Below are positions 36,273-44,087 of a stretch of DNA of 64,000 bases, one piece after another. Each line of letters opens with the position of its first letter. Within the stretch, counting starts at the first letter, position 1. The DNA lies in assembly GCF_000006945.2 (NCBI RefSeq), contig NC_003197.2, positions 372,001-436,000 of the forward strand. Direction: 5' to 3'. Origin of the DNA: Salmonella enterica subsp. enterica serovar Typhimurium str. LT2. GTDB taxonomy: Bacteria; Pseudomonadota; Gammaproteobacteria; Enterobacterales; Enterobacteriaceae. The notes under the pieces were generated by a model. The model ran no database searches. It was given only the letters and a program-made list of their open reading frames with translations, and had not been told where the DNA came from. The position numbers were made by a program, and so were the translations under genes.

Positions 36273-36548
36273 CGGGTTTGAATGAACCTTAACGGTTATC
36301 TTTTTGATAGACCATATAAAATGGCCGCCGCGCAGCGAGCGTTGCGGTCATTCTCCCTGTGCTAATCCCCCGTCCCGTAAACCGCGTTGACTTGAAGGTT
36401 ATCGTTTTACGTCTATTCTTAACTTTCAGCTACGCGTATTTTGCTGAAATTGCAAATAGTCTTGAAGACGCTGTTTTTTTGTTTTGCCGTTATTTTTATA
36501 ACGGCCAGGTAGATATTGCCAAGTGAATGTAACTAAGGGAGACATGTT
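36273..36548. other. Intergenic region after res
   Basis: About 275 bases with no ORF. It includes an imperfect GC-rich inverted repeat (around 36323-36350, GCCGC...GCGGTCAT) that could end the mod-res transcript, and it leads into a small ORF with a good ribosome site. Confidence 0.4.
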
Positions 36549-36650
36549 ATGCTAAATAGATACTACCGTTTCGCTGTCGAAAAAGACGACCCCTCCGAAG
36601 CGCCAGAGTCGGGCGATAAGCCTGACAGCCAGCCGCAAAAAAAATCGTAA
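36549..36650 (+). CDS. 33-residue small protein candidate
   Basis: ATG 36549 is preceded by AAGGGAGA at good spacing. The frame encodes 33 residues: an aromatic/basic start ('MLNRYYRFAVEKDD') then a Pro/Ser/Asp-rich tail ending 'QKKS'. There is no membrane segment. It lies 116 bases upstream of the cytochrome bd genes in the same direction, with a short inverted repeat (ATTCCCC...GGGGAA) between. It could be a leader-type or stand-alone small protein; the family is unknown. Confidence 0.5.
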   Translation: MLNRYYRFAVEKDDPSEAPESGDKPDSQPQKKS

Positions 36651-36659
36651 TTTATCTGG

Positions 36660-36692
36660 ATATTCCCCGACGTTTATACGTTTGGGGAAAAT
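36660..36692 (+). promoter_or_regulatory. Inverted repeat upstream of the cytochrome bd operon
   Basis: TTCCCC and GGGGAA flank an ACG...CGT inner pair, forming a hairpin or operator dyad between the 33-codon ORF and the oxidase gene. No T-run follows, so a regulatory or attenuating role is as likely as termination. Confidence 0.4.
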
Positions 36693-36766
36693 AACCGTTT
36701 CGTTTCAACCTGGTTGCGAACAGTGAATATTTTACACGAAGTGACTATATATAAACGGGAGGGAAC

Positions 36767-38170
36767 ATGGAGTTTGATGCCTTCTTTTTAGCGAGACTCC
36801 AGTTTGCCTTTACCGTCTCTTTTCATATTATTTTCCCCGCGATTACGATTGGCTTAGCCAGTTACCTGGTGGTACTGGAAGGTTTATGGCTAAAAACGCG
36901 TAATCCTGTCTGGCGCTCGCTCTATCAGTTCTGGCTCAAAATTTTTGCCGTCAACTTCGGGATGGGCGTGGTCTCCGGTCTGGTCATGGCTTACCAGTTC
37001 GGAACGAACTGGAGCGGTTTTTCCCAGTTCGCCGGCAGTATCACCGGGCCTTTATTAACCTATGAAGTGCTCACCGCATTCTTCCTGGAAGCGGGATTCT
37101 TAGGCGTGATGCTTTTTGGCTGGAACAAAGTCGGGCCGGGTCTGCATTTCTTGTCTACCTGTATGGTGGCGTTGGGCACGTTAATGTCGACGTTCTGGAT
37201 TCTGGCGTCTAACAGCTGGATGCATACCCCGCAGGGATTTGAAATTCACAACGGTCAGGTAGTCCCGGTGGACTGGTTCGCGGTGATTTTCAACCCGTCG
37301 TTCCCGTATCGCCTGTTGCATATGTCCGTTGCGGCGTTTTTAAGTAGCGCGATGTTTGTCGGCGCGTCCGCTGCCTGGCATTTACTGAAAGGTAACGATA
37401 CGCCGGCTATCCGCCGTATGTTCTCGATGGCGTTATGGATGGCGGTCGTGGTGGCGCCCGTTCAGGCATTGATTGGCGATATGCATGGCCTTAACACCCT
37501 GAAGCATCAGCCGGTCAAAATCGCCGCGATTGAGGGGCACTGGGAAAATACGCCCGGCGAGCCAACGCCGCTTACGCTGGTAGGCTGGCCGGATATGGAG
37601 GCGGAACGGACCCGCTATGCGCTTGAGATCCCGGCGTTGGGCAGTCTGATCCTGACGCATAGCCTGGACAAACAGGTGCCTGCGCTAAAAGATTATCCCA
37701 AAGAGGATCGCCCCAACTCTACCGTGGTGTTCTGGTCTTTCCGTCTGATGGTGGGCATGGGCGTACTGATGATCTTCCTGGGGCTGGCCAGCCTGTGGCT
37801 ACGCTACCGACGCCGACTGTATCATTCGCGGCCCTTTATGCACTTTGCGCTGTGGATGGGGCCGTCCGGGCTTATCGCCATCCTTGCCGGATGGGTGACG
37901 ACGGAAGTAGGACGCCAGCCGTGGGTGGTCTATGGCCTGCTGCGAACGCGTGATGCGGTTTCCGCGCACAGTACCTTGCAGATGAGCATCAGTTTGCTGG
38001 CCTTCTTTGTGGTCTATTCCCTGGTCTTTGGGGTTGGCTATATTTATATGATTCGCCTTATCCAGAAAGGGCCGCAGCCGGCGGAGACACCGACCGCTGA
38101 AACCGATGGCAGACCCGCGCGTCCTATCTCTGCCGTGGGAGAATCGCTTGAGCAGGAGAAACGCGAATGA
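36767..38170 (+). CDS. Cytochrome bd-type quinol oxidase subunit I, cyanide-insensitive type (CioA-like)
   Basis: A 467-residue polytopic membrane protein. 'MEFDAFFLARLQFAFTVSFH' carries the haem-ligand His near residue 20; 'AVNFGMGVVSGLVMAYQFGTNW' and 'TYEVLTAFFLEAGFLGVMLFGW' are core CydA motifs. Compared with E. coli CydA (522 residues) the quinol-binding Q loop is short, which is the mark of the CioA/short-loop group. It oxidises quinol and reduces oxygen to water. GGGAGG precedes the ATG. Subunit II overlaps its end by four bases. Confidence 0.93.
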   Translation: MEFDAFFLARLQFAFTVSFHIIFPAITIGLASYLVVLEGLWLKTRNPVWRSLYQFWLKIFAVNFGMGVVSGLVMAYQFGTNWSGFSQFAGSITGPLLTYEVLTAFFLEAGFLGVMLFGWNKVGPGLHFLSTCMVALGTLMSTFWILASNSWMHTPQGFEIHNGQVVPVDWFAVIFNPSFPYRLLHMSVAAFLSSAMFVGASAAWHLLKGNDTPAIRRMFSMALWMAVVVAPVQALIGDMHGLNTLKHQPVKIAAIEGHWENTPGEPTPLTLVGWPDMEAERTRYALEIPALGSLILTHSLDKQVPALKDYPKEDRPNSTVVFWSFRLMVGMGVLMIFLGLASLWLRYRRRLYHSRPFMHFALWMGPSGLIAILAGWVTTEVGRQPWVVYGLLRTRDAVSAHSTLQMSISLLAFFVVYSLVFGVGYIYMIRLIQKGPQPAETPTAETDGRPARPISAVGESLEQEKRE

Positions 38171-39177
38171 CCATCGATCTTCCGGTTATCTGGTTTGCTA
38201 TTATCGTGTTCGCCACGCTGATGTATATCGTAATGGATGGGTTCGATCTGGGCGTCGGTATCCTGTTTCCGTTTATTCGTGATAAACACGATCGCGATGT
38301 TATGGTGAACTCAGTCGCGCCGGTATGGGACGGGAACGAAACCTGGCTGGTGCTGGGCGGGGCCGGGCTTTTTGGCGCGTTCCCGTTGGCTTATGCCGTC
38401 ATCACCGACGCGCTGACTATCCCGCTGGTGGTTATGCTGCTTGGTCTTATCTTTCGCGGCGTCGCTTTTGAATTCCGTTTTAAAGCCACCGAGTCGCATC
38501 GCGCGTTCTGGGATAAATCCTTTATCGTCGGGTCAATCCTGGCGACCTTTGCCCAGGGGGTTGTGGTGGGCGCGGTGGTGAGCGGTTTTCAGGTGGAAGG
38601 GCGAACCTTTAGCGGTTCGCAGCTTGACTGGCTGACGCCGTTTAACCTGTTCTGCGGCGTCGGTCTGGTTGTCACCTACGCGCTGCTGGGCGCTACCTGG
38701 CTGATTATGAAAAGCGAAGATCCGCTGCATAGCCGGATGTGCGCGCTGTCGCGCCCGTTGTTGATCGTCTTGTTGTTGGTGATGGGAGGCGTCAGCGTGT
38801 GGACGCCGCTCACCCACGACGACATCGCCGAGCGCTGGTTCACGCTGCCCAATTTATACTACTTCCTGCCGGTGCCTGTGCTGGTGTTGGCTTTTAGCGT
38901 CTGGCTATGGCGCAGCGTGAAAAAACCAGAATCCCATGCGCGTCCATTTATTCTCACGCTAGGGCTGATTTTTCTGGGGTTCAGCGGGTTAGGCATCAGT
39001 ATTTGGCCGAATATTATTCCACCGGATATTTCGCTGTATGCCGCCGCCGCGCCGCCGCAAAGTCAAAGCTTTATGCTGGTTGGGGCGCTGATAATCATCC
39101 CGATTATTCTGGCTTATACCTTCTGGAGCTACTACGTCTTCCGTGGAAAAGTGCGACATGGTGAGGGATATCACTGA
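38167..39177 (+). CDS. Cytochrome bd-type quinol oxidase subunit II (CioB-like)
   Basis: A 336-residue membrane protein with about eight helices. 'MDGFDLGVGILFPFIRDKHD' and 'VWDGNETWLVLGGAGLFGAFP' are CydB signatures. It forms the heterodimer with subunit I. Overlaps on both sides (ATGA with subunit I, TGATG with the 43-codon gene) show tight translational coupling. The 'PPDISLYAAAAPPQSQSFML' loop is typical of the Cio/AppB-type group. Confidence 0.93.
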   Translation: MTIDLPVIWFAIIVFATLMYIVMDGFDLGVGILFPFIRDKHDRDVMVNSVAPVWDGNETWLVLGGAGLFGAFPLAYAVITDALTIPLVVMLLGLIFRGVAFEFRFKATESHRAFWDKSFIVGSILATFAQGVVVGAVVSGFQVEGRTFSGSQLDWLTPFNLFCGVGLVVTYALLGATWLIMKSEDPLHSRMCALSRPLLIVLLLVMGGVSVWTPLTHDDIAERWFTLPNLYYFLPVPVLVLAFSVWLWRSVKKPESHARPFILTLGLIFLGFSGLGISIWPNIIPPDISLYAAAAPPQSQSFMLVGALIIIPIILAYTFWSYYVFRGKVRHGEGYH

Positions 39178-39308
39178 TGGTTAAAGTGAAAAAATGGTCG
39201 CGGCGAGTCGTATGGATGGTCGCGATATGGTGCGCCAGCGTGCTTCTGCTGGCGGGCGTCGGAATGTTATTCAGACTGCTCATGACCTCCGCAGGATTTC
39301 GCTCCTGA
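39177..39308 (+). CDS. 43-residue membrane protein, DUF2474-like accessory subunit of cytochrome bd
   Basis: ATG 39177 overlaps the subunit II stop (TGATG). The product is a single-TM protein: basic N-terminus ('MVKVKKWSRRVVWM'), hydrophobic helix ('VAIWCASVLLLAGVGMLF') and short tail 'MTSAGFRS'. Small one-helix proteins (CydX/CydS; DUF2474 in Cio operons) are needed for stability or activity of bd oxidases. The position and shape support this role. It is followed by a strong terminator. Confidence 0.85.
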   Translation: MVKVKKWSRRVVWMVAIWCASVLLLAGVGMLFRLLMTSAGFRS

Positions 39309-39321
39309 CTGATACCCCCGG

Positions 39322-39356
39322 ACGCGCTTTCGTCGCTGGCGAAAGCGCGTTTTTAT
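39322..39356 (+). terminator. Rho-independent terminator of the cytochrome bd operon
   Basis: A perfect 11-bp stem (ACGCGCTTTCG / CGAAAGCGCGT) with a 7-base loop followed by TTTT, 13 bases after the last gene of the operon. Confidence 0.92.
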
Positions 39357-39415
39357 CGACAGATCGGCGTTTATCGATCACCTTTGCTCGCCTTATCTCT
39401 CCCCTCAATAGCGGT

Positions 39416-39435
39416 TGATAATTATTCTCATCTTT
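39416..39435 (+). promoter_or_regulatory. Fur-box-like site upstream of the AraC-type gene
   Basis: GATAATTATTCTCATC matches most of the Fur consensus GATAATGATAATCATTATC. It lies about 80 bases before the regulator start, fitting iron repression of this gene. Confidence 0.55.
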
Positions 39436-39513
39436 ATTGTCGTTCCCGGGCCGCAGTGATATGGTTACACAGTGGCTAACGCTCTGGTATAACGCAGATA
39501 AACGGTATTGATA

Positions 39514-40518
39514 ATGTCTCCGATCTCCTGTCACTCTTCCGCCGCCCCGGCGATGAAAAAGATCTTTTCCGTCAGCGACTTCATCGCGTTTGGCGAGCGT
39601 TATGGCATTGATTACCGCTTCCCTGCGTTACCGCAGTATACGCAGAGTAGTCCCGTACTTCATGGCGATATCGAAGAGATAGCGCTTCCCGGCGGGATTT
39701 GCATTACACGCTCGGATGTTCACGTGTTACAACCTTATGAAACCACCTCTCGCCATAGCAGTCCGCTGTATATGCTGGTGGTGTTGGAAGGTAACGTCGC
39801 GCTGGCTGTCAATGAGCAGACCTTTTTGTTGAGCGCGGGGATGGCGTTTTGCTCGCAACTGAGTGAGCAGCAGACGATACGCGCCCATCACGGCGCAGAC
39901 AGTAAATTGCGCACCTTGTCGCTGGGAATGTACCCGGACGGCGGATGGCGGGAGCGTTTGCCTGTCTCGCTGGCAGACGAGTGGGAAAATAGCGCAACCT
40001 CGGCGAGGGTCTGGCAGGTGCCGGAGTTTCTGCTTTCGGGGCTACGTTATGCGCAGCAGCCCGGACCTCATGCGGCGTCACGCCAGTTAATGCTGGAAGG
40101 CATCATGCTGCAATTGCTGGGCTATGCGCTAAATCTATGTCAGCCGGCAACGCAAAAACGCGGGCTTCCCGTCACCGGTGAATACCAGCGGCTGGAGCTC
40201 ATTCGGCGTTTACTGGAGCAGACGCCGGAAAAAGCCTACACGCTGAACGAACTGGCGCGTCGGGCGGCAATGAGTCCAAGTAGCCTGCGGTGCAAGTTTC
40301 GCCATGCCTATGGGTGTACCGTGTTTGATTATCTGCGCGATTGCCGCCTGGCGCGCGCGCGTCGTTATCTGATGGAGGGATACAGCGTGCAGCAGGCCGC
40401 CTGGATGTCAGGCTATCAACATGCCACTAACTTTGCGACGGCATTCCGTCGGCGTTATGGCTGCTCGCCCGGCGAGCTGCGTGACGCGTCTCTTACGGCG
40501 TCCCGCCACTGTGCGTAA
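39514..40518 (+). CDS. AraC-family regulator, probable activator of foxA
   Basis: A 334-residue AraC/XylS regulator. The N-terminal ~210 residues are a cupin-like ligand domain ('SSPLYMLVVLEGNVALAVNE'). The C-terminal two-helix-turn-helix domain includes 'YTLNELARRAAMSPSSLRCK' and 'QQAAWMSGYQHATNFATAFR'. It resembles PchR/FoxR-type siderophore regulators that bind a ferric siderophore and activate the receptor gene. It is 160 bases upstream of foxA in the same direction and has a Fur-box-like site, which supports a FoxR-like role. Confidence 0.87.
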   Translation: MSPISCHSSAAPAMKKIFSVSDFIAFGERYGIDYRFPALPQYTQSSPVLHGDIEEIALPGGICITRSDVHVLQPYETTSRHSSPLYMLVVLEGNVALAVNEQTFLLSAGMAFCSQLSEQQTIRAHHGADSKLRTLSLGMYPDGGWRERLPVSLADEWENSATSARVWQVPEFLLSGLRYAQQPGPHAASRQLMLEGIMLQLLGYALNLCQPATQKRGLPVTGEYQRLELIRRLLEQTPEKAYTLNELARRAAMSPSSLRCKFRHAYGCTVFDYLRDCRLARARRYLMEGYSVQQAAWMSGYQHATNFATAFRRRYGCSPGELRDASLTASRHCA

Positions 40519-40637
40519 CGCGCCCCGCCAGAGCGGTAATATCCGCCGCTAACCCGGTTTTCTGCCGCTTTGGGTGATTTTTTATCATTGCGCATAGGCA
40601 ATCTGGCGTTACGCATAGTGGTCCGTCATCTCTAAAA

Positions 40638-40658
40638 GGTAATAATTCTTATTTACAA
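40638..40658 (+). promoter_or_regulatory. Fur-box-like site upstream of foxA
   Basis: GGTAATAATTCTTATTTAC resembles a Fur box and lies just upstream of the foxA ribosome site, where Fur would block transcription when iron is plentiful. Confidence 0.5.
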
Positions 40659-40681
40659 TAAAGATGCCTTTGGAGATGTTC

Positions 40682-42772
40682 ATGTTTGCGACAACGCGTA
40701 TGGCGCTATTGATAGGCGGAGCTATCGGCGGCGCGACTTTTCCTCTTTTTGCCCAGGAAACCACAAAAAATGATACCGTCATTGTCACCTCGCCCGTTCA
40801 GAGTGGCGCGACCAAGCTGGCGACGCCAGATATTGAAACGCCGCAGTCGGTATCCATTATTACCCGCCAGCAGTTTGAAGAGCAGGGCGCAACCAGCGTG
40901 CGTCAGGCGGTCAGCTACACCCCAGGCGTATACAGTAACCAGATAGGCGCCTCTAACCGCTTTGATTACATCGTATTGCGTGGTTTTTCGGACGGTAGTC
41001 TGGATAACGTCTATCTCGACGGGTTAAAAATGATGGGCGACACCAATTCGCACAGTTCGTTGGTGGTTGACCCCTGGTTTCTGGAAGATATCGAGGTGGT
41101 ACGCGGCCCGGCGTCCGTTCTGTATGGACGTTCATCGCCAGGCGGCATTGTCGCGCTGACGTCGCGAAAACCGGCGTTTGATGCCGGAGGAGAAGTGAAG
41201 CTGTTTGCCGGCAATAACAACCAGCGCGGGGCGGCTTTTGATGTGACCGGCCCACTGGATGACAATGAACGTGTGGCGGCGCGTCTTAGCGGCATGACAC
41301 GTTACGCCGATTCGCAGTTTACCCCCTTGAAAGAGGAACGTTATGCGCTGATGCCGAGCCTGACCTGGCGAATTACCGATCGGACGCGTCTTGATCTTAT
41401 GGCCTATCCGCACCGTGATCCGGAAGGCGGTAGCCACTCCGGACTGCCTTATCAAGGCACGGTTGTACCTTATAACGGCGGAAAAATTTCTAACACTTTC
41501 TTTGAAGGTGAAGATGACTACGACAAATACGATCGCCGTGAAAATATGGTGGGTTATAACATTGAGCATCTGTTCGATAACGGCTGGTCGGTACGGCAAA
41601 AATTGCGCTATTTGCATACCAAAGTGACGTTGAATCAGGTCTATGCCGCAGGTTGGTTGAATGAAACGGCGCTGAATCGCGGCTATTCCGGCTCCGGGGA
41701 GAAAATGTCGGCTATCGCGCTGGATAATCAGCTCGACGGCAGCGTGGATACCGGGGCGATTAATCATCGTCTGCTGGTGGGGATCGATTATCAGGATCGC
41801 AGTAACCATACTACTGGCTATTATGGCGCGTTTCCGCCGATTGACGCTTTCAACCCTGTTTATGGCGCTCAGCCGGATTACATTACGTTGTATAGCCGTG
41901 AAAAACATAAGCTGCGGCAGACCGGATACTATTTACAGGATCAGATGTCATGGGATCGCTGGCGCTTTACGTTGGGCGGTCGTTACGATCGGGTCAGCGT
42001 GTCTAACATCGACAAACTTCATGATTCACGCAGCGATCTCGATAAAAACAACGTCAGTACCCGTGCTGCGTTGCTTTATCTGTTCGACAATGGCGTCGCC
42101 CCCTATCTCAGTTATTCTACCGCGTTTACGCCGACCAGCTTCGCCGACGAAAACGGCAATGTGCTGGAACCGATGAAAGGCAAGCAGTGGGAGGCGGGGG
42201 TAAAATACGAACCGCCGGGGGGGAATAGCCAGTTTAGCGCCGCCGTGTATCGTATTAATCAGACCAATATCGCGACCAAAGAAGAACCTACCGATCCGTA
42301 CCGCTCGATTGGTGAAATTGAGTCTAAAGGGGTTGAACTGGAGGCCATTAGCCATTTGTCGGATAGCGTCCGTTTGCAGGCGGCGTATACCTATACTGAT
42401 ATCCGTTATAAGAAAAGTAGCCCGCAAGAACAGGGTAAGCGCGCGGTTTATGCTCCACGGAACCAGGCCAGCGCCTGGCTAAGCTACGATGTGAAAAGCG
42501 GTCTGTTAGAGGGGCTGACTTTGGGCTCCGGCATCCGGTACGTCAACGGCGTGACCAGCGATCGCCTGAATACCCACACATTGCCGTCCTATACACTGGT
42601 CGATATGGTGGTAGGGTATGATTTATCCAGCATTGGGTTAAATGGCTTGAGCGCCCAGCTCAACGTAAATAACCTGACGGACAAACGCTATGTCGCTGCC
42701 TGTAATTCGCTCTCTTATTGTTATTTTGGCGCCGAGCGTAGCATTGTAGGCAGCGTGTCATGGGCGTTTTGA
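40682..42772 (+). CDS. foxA: Ferrioxamine B outer membrane receptor FoxA
   Basis: A TonB-dependent siderophore receptor of 696 residues from ATG 40682, chosen because GGAG lies six bases upstream; the first in-frame ATG (40664) would give 702. After the signal peptide ('GGATFPLFAQ') comes the TonB-box region 'NDTVIVTSP', the plug ('VRGPASVLYGRSSPGGIV') and a 22-strand barrel ending 'IVGSVSWAF'. It imports ferrioxamine-type hydroxamate siderophores with TonB energy. The plug motif 'IETPQSVSIITRQQFEEQG' is typical of the FoxA/FhuA group. Confidence 0.93.
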   Translation: MFATTRMALLIGGAIGGATFPLFAQETTKNDTVIVTSPVQSGATKLATPDIETPQSVSIITRQQFEEQGATSVRQAVSYTPGVYSNQIGASNRFDYIVLRGFSDGSLDNVYLDGLKMMGDTNSHSSLVVDPWFLEDIEVVRGPASVLYGRSSPGGIVALTSRKPAFDAGGEVKLFAGNNNQRGAAFDVTGPLDDNERVAARLSGMTRYADSQFTPLKEERYALMPSLTWRITDRTRLDLMAYPHRDPEGGSHSGLPYQGTVVPYNGGKISNTFFEGEDDYDKYDRRENMVGYNIEHLFDNGWSVRQKLRYLHTKVTLNQVYAAGWLNETALNRGYSGSGEKMSAIALDNQLDGSVDTGAINHRLLVGIDYQDRSNHTTGYYGAFPPIDAFNPVYGAQPDYITLYSREKHKLRQTGYYLQDQMSWDRWRFTLGGRYDRVSVSNIDKLHDSRSDLDKNNVSTRAALLYLFDNGVAPYLSYSTAFTPTSFADENGNVLEPMKGKQWEAGVKYEPPGGNSQFSAAVYRINQTNIATKEEPTDPYRSIGEIESKGVELEAISHLSDSVRLQAAYTYTDIRYKKSSPQEQGKRAVYAPRNQASAWLSYDVKSGLLEGLTLGSGIRYVNGVTSDRLNTHTLPSYTLVDMVVGYDLSSIGLNGLSAQLNVNNLTDKRYVAACNSLSYCYFGAERSIVGSVSWAF

Positions 42773-42783
42773 TAACGCTTATC

Positions 42784-42807
42784 GTCCGGTAGCAAAGGCT
42801 ACCGGAC
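42784..42807. terminator. Bidirectional hairpin between foxA and yahN
   Basis: Perfect 10-bp stem (GTCCGGTAGC / GCTACCGGAC) with AAAG loop between two convergent genes. The T-run is poor, but the position fits a shared terminator. Confidence 0.75.
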
Positions 42808-42812
42808 AAACA

Positions 42813-43445
42813 TTAGCGGTGCGTCACGCCTTCATAGAGAAGTCTGAGCGCAAACATCCCGATAATGGCGCCGATAACACGGCTGGCAATGCGCTGTATT
42901 CGTCCATAAGCGCGGCGGACTGCGGGGAGCGAAAAGGCCTGGCTGAGAAAAATACGCCAGATAACGGATGACAGCACAATTCCGGCCCAGGCCATTAACC
43001 TTGCCCATGTGGGCGTTTCTGCGCTAAGCGTTACGGAAAAAATACTGATAAAAAACAGTACGGTTTGCGGATTGGATAAATCGGTCATTAATCCCCGGCG
43101 AAAGAAAATTGTCCACGGGGCGGCAATCGGCGTCTGGAGCGTGCTCATTTGCGGCGTCGCCTGGTGGCGAATACTGTTCCAGGCGAACCATAATAAATAG
43201 GCGCCGCCGACAATTTTGATAAGAGAAAATACCGCTTCGCATTGCGTAATGAGCGTCGCCAGACCGAAAAGCCCCAGCCCGGAATAAAAGGCGTCTCCCG
43301 TGGCGACGCCCAGGCCGGTGATGACTCCCGCCCGGCGTCCTGATGCGAGGCTGGTTTGCACCACCACAAACAGATTCGCGCCGGGATTAAAAAAGGTTAA
43401 CACAAACAGACTGACGGTAAGCACAACGGCATGAAACGGCTCCAT
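42813..43445 (-). CDS. yahN: LysE/RhtB-family amino acid exporter YahN
   Basis: A 210-residue inner membrane protein with six predicted helices. 'FFNPGANLFVVVQTSLASGR' followed by 'AGVITGLGVATGDAFYSGLG' is the RhtB/LysE signature and matches E. coli YahN closely. ATG 43445 has an AAGAG ribosome site; an upstream start (43469) would add eight residues. Substrates are probably amino acids or derivatives. Confidence 0.9.
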   Translation of the reverse strand: MEPFHAVVLTVSLFVLTFFNPGANLFVVVQTSLASGRRAGVITGLGVATGDAFYSGLGLFGLATLITQCEAVFSLIKIVGGAYLLWFAWNSIRHQATPQMSTLQTPIAAPWTIFFRRGLMTDLSNPQTVLFFISIFSVTLSAETPTWARLMAWAGIVLSSVIWRIFLSQAFSLPAVRRAYGRIQRIASRVIGAIIGMFALRLLYEGVTHR

Positions 43446-43676
43446 AGACAACTCTTCCCATAGCCTCAAGAAATAACGTTCATCTTATTAATAGTCAAAC
43501 CAGATGATTGCGAGTGAGATCACAAAGCAGGGGCGTTTTAATCCGCGTTGTTACGCCGACAGAGCGGGGGCTGACTGGATTTTTCCAGTAATCTACACTA
43601 CTTATTTAATCAGTCCGAACGGCCTTTTTGTTCTGATAAAGCGATGATGGCGTAATAATAAAACGAGGGTTTTGCT

Positions 43677-43952
43677 ATGAAAACTGGCTACAAGGTTATG
43701 CTTGGCGCATTAGCGTTTGTCGTGACAAACGTTTATGCCGCAGAAATCATGAAAAAAACGGACTTTGATAAAGTCGCCTCCGAATACACGAAAATTGGCA
43801 CGATTTCCACCACCGGGGAAATGTCGCCGCTGGACGCCAGAGAAGATTTAATCAAAAAGGCGGATGAAAAAGGGGCGGATGTGGTGGTGCTGACGTCCGG
43901 GCAGACAGAAAATAAAATTCATGGTACGGCTGATATTTATAAAAAGAAATAA
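43677..43952 (+). CDS. yahO: YahO, small periplasmic DUF1471-type protein
   Basis: A 91-residue secreted protein. The signal peptide ends 'TNVYAAE'; the mature part is a YhcN/BhsA-like (DUF1471) domain: '[20 protein letters not shown]', '[20 protein letters not shown]'. Members of this family are linked to stress and biofilm responses. The gene has its own promoter region and a strong terminator. Confidence 0.9.
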
Positions 43953-43970
43953 AAGCATTGCATCATAAAA

Positions 43971-44002
43971 ATACCCGCCTGGGTTTCCGGCGGGTATATT
44001 TA
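43971..44002 (+). terminator. Terminator of yahO
   Basis: ATACCCGCC pairs perfectly with GGCGGGTAT around a 9-base loop, followed by ATTTATT. Confidence 0.8.
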
Positions 44003-44007
44003 TTCCT

Positions 44008-44070
44008 GGCAACCGGCATCCGTTTTGCCGGATGACGGCCTGCAGTAAACGTAGCGCCATCAGGCATTCA
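44008..44070. repeat. REP-like palindromic element between yahO and prpR
   Basis: Contains CCGGCATCC...GCCGGATGACGGC and GCGCCATCAGGCA, the usual words of enterobacterial REP/BIME elements, located between convergent genes. Confidence 0.55.
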
Positions 44071-44087
44071 GGACGCTGTCATTTGTC

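Noticed and set aside
41132..41908. 258-codon minus-strand frame inside foxA
   Set aside because: Antisense shadow of a clear TonB-dependent receptor gene; composition is not that of a normal protein.
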